From: Fistulifera solaris
Lineage: Eukaryota; Bacillariophyta; Bacillariophyceae; Naviculales; Stauroneidaceae
Direction: 5' to 3'
Assembly: GCA_030295235.1 (NCBI GenBank)
Contig: AP026145.1
Span: 374,501 to 438,500, forward strand
DNA length: 64,000 nt
Positions 44,969 through 56,605 of this stretch are shown one piece after another. Numbering within the stretch: position 1 is the first letter of the stretch; each line of letters begins with the position of its first letter. The translations under genes and the position numbers were made by a program. Under the pieces are notes generated by a model. That model was not told the origin of the DNA. It did not search any database and worked only from the letters and a program-made list of their open reading frames with translations.

Positions 44969-46179
44969 GTTACTTTTCTTTAGGATCAACTACTTCGTTT
45001 TCTTTTGACAGCTCGGATTGATAATGTCAAAAGTTAAATCAGAAAGGTGATGCACACCTCGGACGAGAAATGAGAAAACAAAAGACATTCATTTCGTGAT
45101 TTTGGCATCAGACATCAAAGGGTTTGCGCTTCGGGTTTTTGACTTCAGAAATAGTAAGGACAATACGAGAATCTGTATCATGTCGCATGCCACAAGAACC
45201 GAAGATGACTCTGTGAAACACACTTCGTACTTCGTGCTCCTAATGGCTTCCTGCGTCAGGTTCAGAGATTTTGTTTTTCTTGCAATTTACTCATGATTGC
45301 TATTGATGTTAGTTTTTCACCGTGTTACAAGTATTAAGAGTTTGAATAAAATTCGTCGAAGGTCTTGGTCAATGGTTGTCAGTGGTTAACCTAGAGCCTA
45401 GTGCCTTGAGCTTTGAGTCTTTAGTTTGCTACCAAAGGTTTTAAATGCCAATTGCCAAAGAAGGAAGAGCATAGATCTTGTCGTGCTGCATGCTGTCGTG
45501 CTGTCGCCCTGCTTCCTAAGATCTTAGATCTTGAAAGGAGGGTATAAAGGGTAAACGAGGACTCTCTCTTAGGAACTGCTATCTGGCATATGACTCCCAG
45601 GGTACGAATGGCACGAGGCACGAGGCAACAGGCTACCGAAGATGGGCGCCCTAGGCCCTAGCTAGAGTCAAAGGCTAGAGTCTCTTGAGTCGAAAATCTA
45701 GAGAGAGAGTGACAGTTGATAAGAAAATGTGATGACAGGTGCAAGAGACAACCTGAGCATTGAAGCAGGCTCTTTGTATCAATTTGCACTATTGCCTTCT
45801 AAATCCTTCCGCCTCTTTCTCCATGACCTTCAAGTTCCAGCTTACCCAAGACTGGAATTTAGTCGCATTATACGCAGTTTCACTATCGTTGCGCGATCCT
45901 CAACAATCGAAGCGGACGACAGGGGGAACTAAAAACAGATTTAATTTGCCGATGACTACATGGCTGTATTCGTTCTAATACACAGCCCATACAGATTCTA
46001 GATACTTTAAATTTTGTGTGATACGAATGCTCTTATTTTGATGCTTCAAGAATGAGAAAACAAGAAGATGCGGGAACCTTGAGAATCTTAGTACGAGCTG
46101 GCTTCAAGCTTAAAGCACATCATTTTTGTGCAATTTGTTCAAGATGATATGTGCAAAGCAAAAGAGAATCAATTCGATT
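44969..46179. other. Intergenic region with CTAG/AGATCT-rich stretch
   Basis: 1.2 kb. Positions 45390-45710 carry repeated short words (CTAGAG, CCTAG, GATCTTAGATCTT, AGGCCCTAGCTAGAGTC), giving internal self-similarity. No gene or RNA recognised. Confidence 0.45.
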
Positions 46180-47331
46180 TCAGCCTATCACAGCATACGG
46201 GCCATTGGAGTTTTCGCGTGGGCAGGCCGTAGGCACATCCCACTGATATATCCAGTCACTCATCGTTTGGGGTGCATCCGACTTGACGTTCACCGCTTGT
46301 GTGGCTCGTTGCTGGCTGGCGGCCTGCAAGTCGAGGCAACGTTGACGACGTTGCGGCGTATAGTGAAGCAGCGGCCCAGTGGCCAACGTGACGGCATCTT
46401 CCAGTGCCAAGCACGCCGATTGTCCGTACGATCCACTCATGCAGTGGGCGGCATCTCCGACCAAAACCACGTTCCCGTGCACCATTTCTTCGGGAATATC
46501 GGCTTGCCCCGAGGGTTGAAAGAATACCTTGTGCGGAGGAGTGGCTTGTAGTAATTCCCGCCAGATTTTTGTCTCGGGACTCGTCAAACGCGCAATGAGT
46601 TGATCGATTGACAGATTCACGGCTTCGGGGTTTTCGGTGGCTAAAGAAATCGCCCAATAGTAATGATGGGGTCCGGCGGGTCCGAGGAAACATGCAACTT
46701 CCGGATTTCCCAAATAGCTGTACGTCGCATGACTTTCGAAATGGGAAGGGAAATTCGAAAAGGAGATAGCGGCTTTTACGTTCAGTCGAGGACTATACTG
46801 GAGAGGAGTCGGTCGAAAGGCAGATTTGCTTCCATCCGCCGCTACTAGCAGGGTGCGGTCCGAAATCGGGTAGCGTTCTTCACCATCCTGCCGAACTGCG
46901 GTTAAAATTCCCGCCGTAAAATCTTTCACAAGAGTATTGAACTCGATACGAAAGCTATCTTTAGGAATGGCTTCGAACAAAAGCTTTCGGAGCATTCCCC
47001 AACGCATCATCAAGGTCCTCGTCCCTTGAGGAGGCAAAGGTGTGATGGTGTCGTACAACTCGTTGCCGCTGGGCAAGACCATGTAATTCTTCTGCACATC
47101 AACCGCATGATGGAAAACTTTTTGTAAGAGGTCCGCAGAAAGAAACTGAAGAGCCTTCAAGCCGTTGTCAGAAAGCTGCACCGCCGCACCGGCTTCCGCA
47201 TCATGAAAGGACTCGTAGGAGGACGCCTCCAAGATAGTAACTCTGGATGCAAACGGCGAAAGGGCGATTGCTGATGCTAGTCCTGCAATGCTTCCGCCGA
47301 TGATAATCACTTCATCGTAATGTTTCGACAT
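46180..47331 (-). CDS. FAD-dependent monooxygenase (UbiH/PHBH group)
   Basis: 383 residues in one intact frame. Flavin-binding signatures are in the right order and spacing: GGSIAG at residues 12-17 with an acidic strand end (VTILEAS), the DG motif in VAADGSKSAFRP (about 163-174), and the GD motif VLVGDAAHCMSGSYGQSACL (about 289-308), followed by LEDAVTLA. The layout is that of single-component aromatic hydroxylases (4-hydroxybenzoate, ubiquinone or salicylate type) and of zeaxanthin epoxidase-like enzymes. There is no obvious plastid or mitochondrial presequence, so cytosolic. Substrate unknown. The neighbours give no metabolic hint. Confidence 0.85.
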   Translation of the reverse strand: MSKHYDEVIIIGGSIAGLASAIALSPFASRVTILEASSYESFHDAEAGAAVQLSDNGLKALQFLSADLLQKVFHHAVDVQKNYMVLPSGNELYDTITPLPPQGTRTLMMRWGMLRKLLFEAIPKDSFRIEFNTLVKDFTAGILTAVRQDGEERYPISDRTLLVAADGSKSAFRPTPLQYSPRLNVKAAISFSNFPSHFESHATYSYLGNPEVACFLGPAGPHHYYWAISLATENPEAVNLSIDQLIARLTSPETKIWRELLQATPPHKVFFQPSGQADIPEEMVHGNVVLVGDAAHCMSGSYGQSACLALEDAVTLATGPLLHYTPQRRQRCLDLQAASQQRATQAVNVKSDAPQTMSDWIYQWDVPTACPRENSNGPYAVIG

Positions 47332-47613
47332 GACTGATTAGTAATGAGAATGTTGCTGGTGATTGTATTGAACGTCAATAATTCAACGTCAGGCAACGCA
47401 ACGTTTTTGACCGTTTTCGGCTCCCCGTTTGTCACTCTACGCAGGACCAGTACACAAGGCAAGCCAATTTTTTCTCACCGGTTCTTTGTATAGCATATTT
47501 GTGTAGCCTCGTGTCTGCCCCTTCTGCCATTTTCTATGATAGACGCAATTTGTATGATGTAGGTAGTAGGTGGAATTCTGCGCAAACCACGTCGTTAGAA
47601 ATAATTTGAAAAA

Positions 47614-48116
47614 ATGACGTCTTTCTCACGAACAGACAGCGATGCCCACGTTCATTGTCTTGTCGATAAAAAATTGGCGTCACATTTTTTACAATCGGTC
47701 AATTCCGAAACGAAAGATACGCTTTATTTCTTCGTTAGAGATCCTGTTACAGATCTTGTCAGCCTATCTTGTGCGTCCTCTTCTGGAAAGCGGACGATTT
47801 TTGTAGTAAACGACAACGAACACCTTCCTTATCCCTTCGACACGTTGAGTAGAGATTATTACACACAAAGCATCTTTAAATTGATAAAGAAATCCTCCAA
47901 GGAACCTTAAAATACAAGAAATATTTCCTAGCCTTCAAATCATTGCTCAAAGCGACAATGAGGCAGCTCGGATGGACAAGCGGATCATCTAAACCCACGC
48001 AAGCAACCAAATGCTTGTCTTTTCTCGTTCCGGTGATACTGTCATCAAAACTCTTTACAGATGACCTTGTGGTAAACAAAACCAGTCAGTCACCTTTCCC
48101 TTTTAAAAAGCGATAG
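47614..48116 (+). CDS. Unknown small protein, probably one frame break
   Basis: ATG 47614 opens a 98-codon frame (MTSFSRTDSDAHVHCLVDKK, then LYFFVRDPVTDLVSLSCASS and FVVNDNEHLPYPFDTL) that stops at 47910. Another frame then stays open for 67 codons from TTAAAATACAAG (LKYKKYFLAFKSLLKATMRQ, LGWTSGSSKP) to the stop at 48114. One base added near 47906-47909 joins them into exactly 168 codons. Given how often this occurs in the window, I annotate one gene, but the second half is inference. No known domain. Confidence 0.45.
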
Positions 48117-48281
48117 TCAATCTAGTTGTCGATTCTCGGGCTGATTCTACAGCGGGCTCAATCCATGGAGGGCAAATTCTTATAGCAAGCAGTCGCCAGA
48201 ATTCAATCTACACACTTGCTAGTCAATAACGTTTTAGCTTCATAATTATGAATTGCCTTTAATAATACTCAATAAACATCA

Positions 48282-49975
48282 TTAGACAAGTCCTATCATG
48301 ACGAGGGCGAGACCGAACGAAATCACGGCGCATCGATAAGCCCCTGCAGATGATACAGGCGGTGTTTCCGTGCCACCAGTCACCGGAGTGGATGATGGTG
48401 GGATTGTAGTGCCTCCTTGTGGTGGGGTCGTCAGCGTGCCCGTGGGCGTGCTCACCGGCACACTAGTCGGTGGATCTGATACATCAACGGTGCCCTCGCT
48501 AGGCGACTCAGTGCCATCCGGAATAGAGCTTGGTATGTCAGACAAATCCGATGCGGATGGACTAGGTGCGGGAGTATCGTTCTCAGTGACTCCTTCTCCC
48601 TCGGTGGGCTCTTCAGGTCCAGTAGGCTCTCCTTCGCCATCGCCAGGGCCATCACCATCGGTTCCATCGCCAGGGCCATCACCATCGGTGCCATCGCCAG
48701 GGCCATCTCCATCAGTACCATCCCCAGGCCCATCAGCATCGGTGCCATCGCCAGGGCCGTCTCCATCAGTGTCGCCGCCAGGACCATCACCATCGGTGCC
48801 ATCGCCAGGGCCGTCTCCATCAGTGTCGCCGCCAGGACCATCACCGTCTGTGCCATCGCCAGGACCGTCTCCATCAGTGCCATCACCAGGGCCGTCTCCA
48901 TCAGTGTCGCCGCCAGGACCTTCACCGTCTGTGCCATCGCCAGGACCGTCGCCATCAGTGCCATCACCAGGGCCGTCTCCATCAGTGCCATCGCCAGGAG
49001 CTTCACCGTCTGTGCCATCGCCAGGGCCGTCTCCATCAGTGTCGCCGCCAGGACCTTCACCGTCTGTGCCATCGCCAGGACCGTCTCCATCAGTGCCATC
49101 GCCGGGACCCTCCCCGTCGGTCTCGCCACCAGGCCCCCGCCTTCGTCGGGCTGATTATCCGGTTCCGGTTCTTCGGGTGTTCCAACAGGAGCTTGCACGG
49201 GTTGCTCATTGCCGGGCTCTTTCACTGGAGCGGCTGCCGGGGCTTTTACTGGAGCGGCTGCCGGGGCTTTCACAGGGGCTGCTACGGGTGCTTTTACTGG
49301 AGCAGCAACAGGAGCAGCAACTGGTGCTTTCACTGGAGCAGCTACGGGTGCTTTCACTGGAGCAGCTACGGGTGCTTTCACTGGAGCAGCTACGGGTGCT
49401 TTCACTGGAGCAGCTACGGGTGCTTTCACTGGAGCAGCTACGGGTGCTTTTACAGGAGCAGCAACCGGTTTTGCTACAGGGGTAGCAACAGGAGCAGCAA
49501 CTGGTGCACCATCTGCTGGACAAAGTTCCACGCATACTTGCGAGATATCGAAAATATTCACTCTCGGACAAGGGCATCCGTTTGGCTGATTAGAGCAGCT
49601 GTCGGTACATCCACCGACATAACAGTCAGCAACGGAGCTACATGTTGAACTATCCGCTGAGTAGGGTCCGTCGCACTGTGTAGTCACTCGGAATGTGAAA
49701 TGCTGGCCACTGCCGCACAAATCCGGGCAATAAATTTGATCGATAGGGTTGGTAGTCGATGCATCATGATCTCCCTCGTATTCACATCCCTGAGGCGTAA
49801 ACAACTGAGGGACAGTGTGACGAAGCTGACGGGCGCTTCGTTTGAAAGCAATACTTGCTTCCCACTGGTCGAAAAGCGTCTCGTCGACACCCTTGTAACC
49901 CAAAAACGAAGAGGAGAATTGGGACGCTTCGACAGCGATAAGCCAGGTGGGAAAGATGGTTGCAAACGTTTTCAT
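48282..49975 (-). CDS. Secreted, probably anchored repeat-rich surface protein, one frame break
   Basis: About 564 residues. MKTFATIFPTWLIAVEAS is a signal peptide; the upstream in-frame Met (50020) is less likely. A Cys-rich domain follows (CEYEGDH, CPDLCGSGQHF, CSSVADCYVGGCTDSCSNQP, CPCPRVNIF). Next come about a dozen Ala-Pro-Val-Lys repeats (APVKAPVA, 49210-49490), then about twenty GDGTDGDGP-type acidic repeats (48640-49115), then a Ser/Thr/Pro stalk and a hydrophobic C-terminus (AVISFGLALVMIGLV) typical of a GPI-anchor signal. The frame changes at GG 49132-49133; one added base gives 565 codons and joins GGG to PGGETDGEGPGDG. Cell-wall, frustule or adhesive role is inference. Repeat number is likely to vary between strains. 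Confidence 0.75.
48640..49115. repeat. Coding tandem repeat, 18-bp unit (Gly-Asp-Gly-Thr-Asp-Gly type)
   Basis: On the plus strand the unit is CCATCGCCAGGRCCRTCW plus variants, arranged in about 26 copies with CCG/CCA substitutions. Higher-order blocks occur in which CCATCAGTGTCGCCGCCAGG recurs (48764, 48815, 48899, 49036). Confidence 0.85.
49205..49490. repeat. Coding tandem repeat, 30-bp unit (Ala-Pro-Val-Lys type)
   Basis: The unit GGAGCAGCTACGGGTGCTTT plus CACT is repeated nearly perfectly five times between 49335 and 49455, with more diverged copies on both sides. It encodes PVKAPVAA in the minus-strand gene. Confidence 0.85.
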
Positions 49976-50764
49976 TGCTTCGGTTTTCGTCCTTGTTGAG
50001 GAAAAATATGAGAGCCACAACTGCCGTGTCCGATGAACGTTTTAAGGTGCGAATAAATAAACGAATGAATACGCTCTCATCTATTTCAAACGATACTCCG
50101 TTCCGTCAACGGTATCAAGCAAAAAATTTAGATAAATAACACGGTCTGTATTATTGTGCAACGGTCCTCGCAAATGGCTACTTGTCGTACTTTTTCAGAG
50201 AGACAGAAAGATCCAGTTTCTGTTTCAACTCCGACCTGAAACTCCAACGCACGCGAGCTCGTGAACGAGCTACTATCACGCAACGTGTGGGGGGACTTCT
50301 CATCGACCCCGACTGAAATCCAGTCACGAGACATTAGCGCATCTCCTGACTCCATTATTTGTACTAATGTCTCCTGACTGCGACTACCTGGTACCCTTGA
50401 CGAACTGCTATAAGGGCATATTGCTATAGTAATGCACACCTGGATGGGTTGAGAATTGACCTGGAGGGTTCTGCTGAGTTACTAAAGCAAACAGCAAAGG
50501 TTTCACACGACTATAAGTCTCAAAACTAAGTTCCCTTCTACTGTATGAGATATCTATTGAGGCTTGCCTCAAATTAAAACTATCGCCAAAATGTATTCTC
50601 CTGTGTTTCTAAACGCTTCAAAATGGAACCATTTCGATGCTTGTTTGGGCGTAATCAGTCGTTTTCGTTTTTTTCCTGAAGCGATAGCAGCCAATCGAAT
50701 ATCCGCAATCCCACGAAGTTTATGTACAGTGCGATTGATATGAGGTCGCTGTCAGTATCTAGTG
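49976..50764. other. Intergenic region with palindromic GACTGAAATCCAGTC motif
   Basis: 790 bp. GACTG-AAATC-CAGTC at 50311-50325 runs straight into CAGTCACGAG (50321-50330). It lies 336 bp upstream of the repeat-protein start. No gene seen. Confidence 0.5.
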
Positions 50765-52107
50765 TTAACCGAAGAAGATGAAGAGCAGGATCGTCTTAAA
50801 ACCAAATCGTGCGTAACGTCGAACCGAGGATGATGCCGGAAATTCATTCAATAGATCCGAAACAACTGAGGGAGATGCTGGCTTTGTTTCATTTTTCGTT
50901 TTGGGTGATCCAGTGGGGACGAGAGACGGTGCTAATGAAGCCAAGGCGGATGGTACCAGGGACGGAAACTCCGAAGGCACGGCGGAAGGTGCCAAAGAGG
51001 GGGCCTGCGAAGGCACGACAGAGGGCTGGTCCGAAGGCGTTGAACTAGGAGCTTGGGATGGAAAACGTGAAGGTACAATGGATGGTGAAGATGTTGGAGA
51101 AGTGGTTACTGGGGTTGATGATGGCGATGAAGTTGCTTGCCACAAAGCCGTACTTTCCGAAGGCATATCTGTGTGGTCACAACGGTACGCATTAGTGCTG
51201 AAACCGGAAGCCTGTTTGGTATTCTGATCAATTCGAACGTACCTATTGGTATTTGCGAGCTCTCAGAAATGTTTTGTGAGCAATTGGCAGGCGGGTTGTC
51301 GGTTCGTGTGCACAAAAATTCATCAATCCAGTCAATGTAGCTGCTGATGCGTGTGTAAACACCTGGCAAGTTCGGCCTAGCACACCCTATTCCAAAAGAC
51401 ACAATCCCATATTGAAGATTCGTATCCTGTGCGTCCACCAGGGGACCTCCCGAGTCACCGCCACAAGAATCTTGGCCACCTTCGGGGTAGCCCGCACAGA
51501 GATGAATATCAGAGACAAACAAGCCCGGCAGCAACATCTCACAAGTGCTTTGCTCAACAATTTCCAAAGTCGCCTGTTTGAGCTCTGTCGAAATATTTCC
51601 TCCTTCAGATGTCAAACCGAACCCCATGATCGTAGCTGGCGTTCCGGCTGGTGGAATGGTGCCGTTCCGATGGAGTTGCACGACTTGAGCATTCACAACG
51701 GGGGTGGCTAACTTTATTAACATGATATCATTCAGTTCCGGACCTGGCGTGTATTCAGGATGCGGGAAATTGTATTCGATGGGATAAAATTCGGATGTGC
51801 TATCGTAACCCATCCAATCCAGCGTACGGAGAATGACTCCAGTGCTATAAGCTTTCACACAATGTGCTGCACTGAGGACAACTTCGGGATGTATCAAAGA
51901 ACCACCACATAAATCACCATCGACGCCGTGCACATAGTATGGGAACACATCCGCACTCGAAACAAAGTCACCTCCGACGATACGCGGCGTGATGGCGAAT
52001 GTATCGTTCCCAATTTTCAACGTCGAAGACAGACCTCGCGGTTCACCTATGGCGCCCAGCGAAGCTATCACCCAGGGACAATACGACAGCCAGATCAGAC
52101 GCCTCAT
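50765..52107 (-). CDS. Secreted trypsin-like serine protease with Pro/Ser stalk and C-terminal anchor, one frame break
   Basis: S1-family endopeptidase of about 447 residues. A signal peptide (MRRLIWLSYCPWVIASLGAI) and short propeptide lead to the activation site R|IVGG (residues 43-46). The catalytic triad is His82 (LSAAHC), Asp127 (LNDIMLIKL) and Ser219 (GDSGGPLV). Asp213, six residues before Ser219, predicts cleavage after Arg/Lys as in trypsin. After the domain (YTRISSYIDWIDEFLC) comes a linker, then the frame change at AA 51236-51237; one added base gives 448 codons. The tail has Pro-Ser repeats (PSxxPS, about 20) and a hydrophobic end (FGFKTILLFIFFG), suggesting membrane or GPI anchoring. 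It was probably an extracellular processing or digestive enzyme; the target is unknown. Confidence 0.87.
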
Positions 52108-53286
52108 CGTCACAGCCTGGACGGAAGAAAAATATAAATGGTCCGGTATTTCGCACGATAAAAGGATGTGTCTTTTCTCCTACCGACTTCCGAGTGAAAA
52201 GGGAACGCAACGCGCAGCTCGTGCAAGGAGCAAGCAATAATTTCGCCTCAACTCCAACAGAAAAAAACAGTAATTTAGATTATAGTGTAAAACAACAAGA
52301 CTACTTTACAACCATATATATATTATTTGGTCTAGATATGAGAGTGTGTTGTCCTGCTATGTTCTTAAGAACTTATTGCGCGTGTCGGTGTCGGGTCTTC
52401 TCTTTTGTTGGTTTTTACTTGTAGTAGAAGTTATGGAGGGAGTTTTTCCGCCTTCCGCTTTTAGCTCTCTTTCGTCATCACATCTAAGTCAGTCACGTCT
52501 TTCCTAGTCTACTACTTTGAACAAGCGTATGATGCGAAATGTTGAGAGCGACTTGCCGTTTACGAAGCACTCATTATGGTCTCTTTGTGACTTCTTTCAA
52601 GCAAGCGAATTATCGGCATAAGGTTCAATGGAAACCCTCTCTGGAATCATATCACTAACTTATTATGCAGCATAAGCTCCTAATGATGGTTCTTGAACAA
52701 AATCATTTGTTAACAGATGCGGGAAAGAATACGTTCATTGCTAGACTACCAGTATAGTGTCGTTGTTTTCGAATTTTTAATCTAAGGTTTTCAGCTGGAT
52801 TGAAATGGGAGACATACGGTTTCACACATATCAGGAAACGATACGCTTAGGATCAACACTGTCACTTTGATTGTGTTATCATTGGCAGCTTAACTTTATG
52901 AGAGACTTAGTCGAATGACATCGAAAATTGCTCAGCCGCCGACGCAGAAACAAAACTGACGTGTAAGTCAAATCATCGCCTCGGTACTCAAACTTACACT
53001 TTATTCTACAGTCAATCCTGTCAGACAATCGTGGAGACGGTCCAAGACAGACGGTTCATTCACGGGCAGCCATCAAGCGTCGAGATGAGCGAGACGAAGG
53101 AAAAGATGGAAGAAAAAGGTTGATGACGGTGGATGAAGTGAAACATTCGAATGATGCATTCACTCCATAGTTAACCCCGAGACAATTGAGTGAAACAAGT
53201 GCCAGGCGAGAAACAAGCCCGCAATCATCAAAGAGGAATTGCTTTTGTACACCAGATATTGTTTCACAGTTGCTACATTGAAGAAA
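52108..53286. other. Intergenic region, divergent promoters of protease and Mfd-like gene
   Basis: 1.2 kb. A TATATATATTAT stretch lies at 52314-52325. No gene, RNA or long repeat recognised. Confidence 0.4.
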
Positions 53287-56200
53287 ATGGAATTCATAAT
53301 ACGACAACCACTCTCGCTTCTATTACTCTTGCTTGTATCTTACGCTGTCATTATTGTTACGCCGTGCTGTCTAGCCTTCACCTCGCCGATCGGTCCGAGA
53401 CAAAGCGCATTCTCAAGGCACACGCACCCGAAAATTGCATCGTTCAGAGTTGATATTGATGTTGACGCTGTATTTGGAAGTGCCAATCAATCTACAGGAG
53501 GCGTAAGCTGGGGCGCCGACGATGATGACGGAGATTTTATTGATCCACAGAAAATCCATCAAGATCGGGTTGCAGAGCTTTTACAAGAGGATAACAAAGA
53601 CTTTAAAGAAATCAGGAGACAAAAGAAGTGGGGGAAGTTCGCCAACATTACGAATACAGATGAGCTACGTAGTGCACTACAGAAAGAAATGGAGCGAGTA
53701 GATGCCGAGCACGAACTAAAAGCCAGTATGGCGGCACTTTCTGGAGTAGAATATTCAGTGTTGGAGGCGAGGGAAACTGGATCTAGGGTATTCGACGAGG
53801 GTGGCAATGTTCACATAACTGCTGGATCAAAGTCATGGTTCGCTGAAGTTGATGATGAGCTAGAAAACGAATGGCAGACTTTAACAGGCGATCAGGGGCT
53901 AGATGTCCAGGTAGACGATACTTCCGGAAAAATTGTAACCAGAGACGCGCTTGCTGGAGTTCGAGTGGGAAGTGCTGGAGGTTGGACGTTGGAGGTATTT
54001 CCAGGGGATTTTGTCGTGCATCGAAAGTACGGAATCGGTCGCTTTGAGAGAACATGTCTTCGGCCAAAGACGAAACTAACACCCGAAGAAAAGAAGGCGC
54101 AAGAAGCCCGTCGAGGAGAGATTTTGACGGCTGAATTGAAAAAGATATCAGGTGGCGTTACTCCAAAAGATATCCAGGACATTAGGTCGAAGTTCGGTAC
54201 GGACGAAGACACTGATCCCATTTCAAATCCCCAATCCACCGTCTTAGAAATATCGTACGCCGACTCAATAGTCCATGTACCTGTGGAACGAGCATACCGT
54301 ATTAGTCGTTATCGAGCTGGAGATGCAGTTGTAAAACCCAAACTGTCCAGGGTTCGCGGAGAAGCTTGGGCCAAGGCAAAACGAAGAGTTGAAGACAACA
54401 CGCTAGAGATTGCTCAAGATGTACTAGCTTTGTATGCTACTAGAGAAATGCTTCAAAGACCCCCTTTCGATCCCTTGCTAGAGGACACAGTAAAACAATT
54501 TGAAAAAACATTCCCGTTTGAACCTACAACGGACCAGAAGAAATGCTTTGAGGATATTGAGAATGATATGGTTTGGAAAAGCCGCCCAATGGATCGGTTA
54601 GTGTGTGGTGATGTAGGTTTCGGAAAGACGGAAGTTGCATTTAGGGCCCTGTTTCGTACTGTGGTAAATGGAAAGCAGGCGGCTTTTCTCGCCCCGACAG
54701 GTGTTCTTGCTGCTCAACACTACAAGAATATCGTGCAACGTATGGCTGGTTTTGACGTCAACATATCTCTTCTTCGCGGAGGCATGACCCGAACCACCAG
54801 AGTCGGTCGAGAAATACGAGAAGAGATTGAATCGGGAAAAATACAATTGATTGTCGGCACACACGCTTTGCTTTCGAATGATCTAAAATTCAAAAATTTG
54901 GGGCTCTTAGTTGTTGATGAGGAGCAGCGCTTCGGCGTGAAACAAAAGAGCGCCTCAAACTAATATCTAGTGGTATTGACGTTTTGACGCTTACCGCTAC
55001 TCCAATCCCAAGAACTTTGCAGATGAGTCTTAGCGGAATCCGTGACACATCAACAATTCGATCGCCTCCTCCGATGCGAAAGTCTACAATCACTTATGTT
55101 CAAGATTTTTCGGAGGAGATGGTAGCAAATGCAATTCAAACGGAACTTGACAGGGGCGGTCAATGTTACTATGTTGTCCCCAGAATTTCTATGTTAGCGG
55201 ATGCTGAGGCACTGATGGTCAAGCTTTTCCCTGATATTCGCATCATTCAGGCTCACGGTCGCATGCAGAGAGGTGGTGCTGAGGAAAATGTAGCAAAATT
55301 CGCTGAAGGCAATTATGATGTTCTGCTCGCAACGACTGTCATTGAAAACGGAGTAGACATTCCGTCGGTCAACACGATCATTGTACAAAACTCGCAAGCC
55401 TTTGGTATGAGTACTCTTTACCAATTAAGAGGTCGCGTTGGGCGATCTAATCAGCAAGGCTATGCTTATTTCTTGCATCGCGAAGACTCGGTGACCGAGC
55501 AAGCTGCAATGCGACTGCAAGCGATTGGCGAGCTTTCGGAACTCGGAGCTGGTTTCGATGTTGCTAACAGAGATCTCGAAATTCGTGGAGCTGGTAGTCT
55601 CTTAGGCACAGAACAAAGTGGAATGGCTGCAAAAGTGGGTTTCGATCTGTATATGCGTATGCTCAAGAAAAGTATCCGTAAGTTGAGAGGTCTCGATTTA
55701 CCTGTTGTTCCCCGGACGAATATTCTGTTGGATACCGGCTGCACCCCCAGCACCTTCAAGCTACCACCAGATTTCATCCCCGACGAAAGTAAACGACGTA
55801 TCGAAGAAAGTAAAGCCCGATTGGCGGAAAGCACTGCAGCTCTCGTGAATATTACCAGTTTTTGGAAAAGTGAATATGGCCAGCTGCCAGCGAGCCTGCA
55901 GTCGCAATTGAAAACCATGCATCTCCATGCATGCACTCGTCGCTTGGGCATCGATCTGGTCGGATTTGTAAAATCAGACGAAGAGGGTATGTTCGATTGT
56001 GTTCTCAGATCACCTGGTCTCAGGCCACGACATTGGGGCATTATCCTATCGGAATTTCCTCGACCAGCTGCCCCGAAGGGTTTGGACGTAGTCTTCCCCT
56101 CTCGTTTTACGCTTTCGGGTGAAGATGAGATGTTCCTAGGAGGGAAAAAGATTGATCTGAAGCTGCTAACGGCCGAAGAAAGCGTGAACGAAGAAGAGGA

Positions 56201-56525
56201 AGAGGAGGTATGGGACGCCATGGATCAAGAAGAGCAAGAAGCATTGAGAGATATTGCTTCTGCAGTGAACGTGGAGAGCATGGATGAGATCGACATAGAT
56301 CAGTATCCGCGGTTTGTGATACGGAATTTTGAATCCGAAAGCAAAGCCGTCGACGCGCTACTCAAGTTGCTCCTTCCTATCTCTAAGGTAGTGCACGAGA
56401 AGCAAGAATCGCAGGCAGAGCAAGCAAAGGCAGCTGTAGAGCTGCGCAAGAAGCAAGATCTGTTGCGAAATCGGAAGGCTACGATGGAAAAATATGACAT
56501 GCAAAGAATGAACTTTGAATATTAA
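53287..56525 (+). CDS. Plastid Mfd-like translocase (transcription-repair coupling factor without UvrB module), one frame break
   Basis: About 1,079 residues. MEFIIRQPLSLLLLLLVSYA is a signal peptide ending at CLA|FTSP, a diatom plastid-import motif, so the protein probably acts in the plastid. A CarD/RID-like RNA-polymerase-binding domain (residues ~238-330: GDFVVHRKYGIGRFERT, LEISYADSIVHVPVE) precedes the RecG/Mfd ATPase: Walker A CGDVGFGKTEVA (~439), APTGVLAAQ, GTHALL, DEEQRFGVKQK, TATPIPRTLQMSL, the helicase C lobe (LLATTVIENGVDIPSVNTII, LRGRVGRS) and the TRG-type motif (ELGAGFDVANRDLEIRGAG). A TRCF-type C-terminal region follows. Bacterial Mfd has an N-terminal UvrB-like module that is absent here. 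The frame changes at 54948 (AAAAGAGC); one added G gives KQKERLKLIS and 1,080 codons. Confidence 0.88.
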
Positions 56526-56605
56526 AATAAAAAAGATAACTATGGTGTGAATCTTTTGAATAAAGCAGCTAGTTGTACCAATATGAAAGTGATGAATCCA
56601 TTCCC

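Noticed and set aside
48370-49485. Plus-strand Pro/Ser-rich 371-residue frame
   Set aside because: It is the complement of the GDGTDG repeat region of the minus-strand secreted protein, which has signal peptide, Cys domain and anchor.
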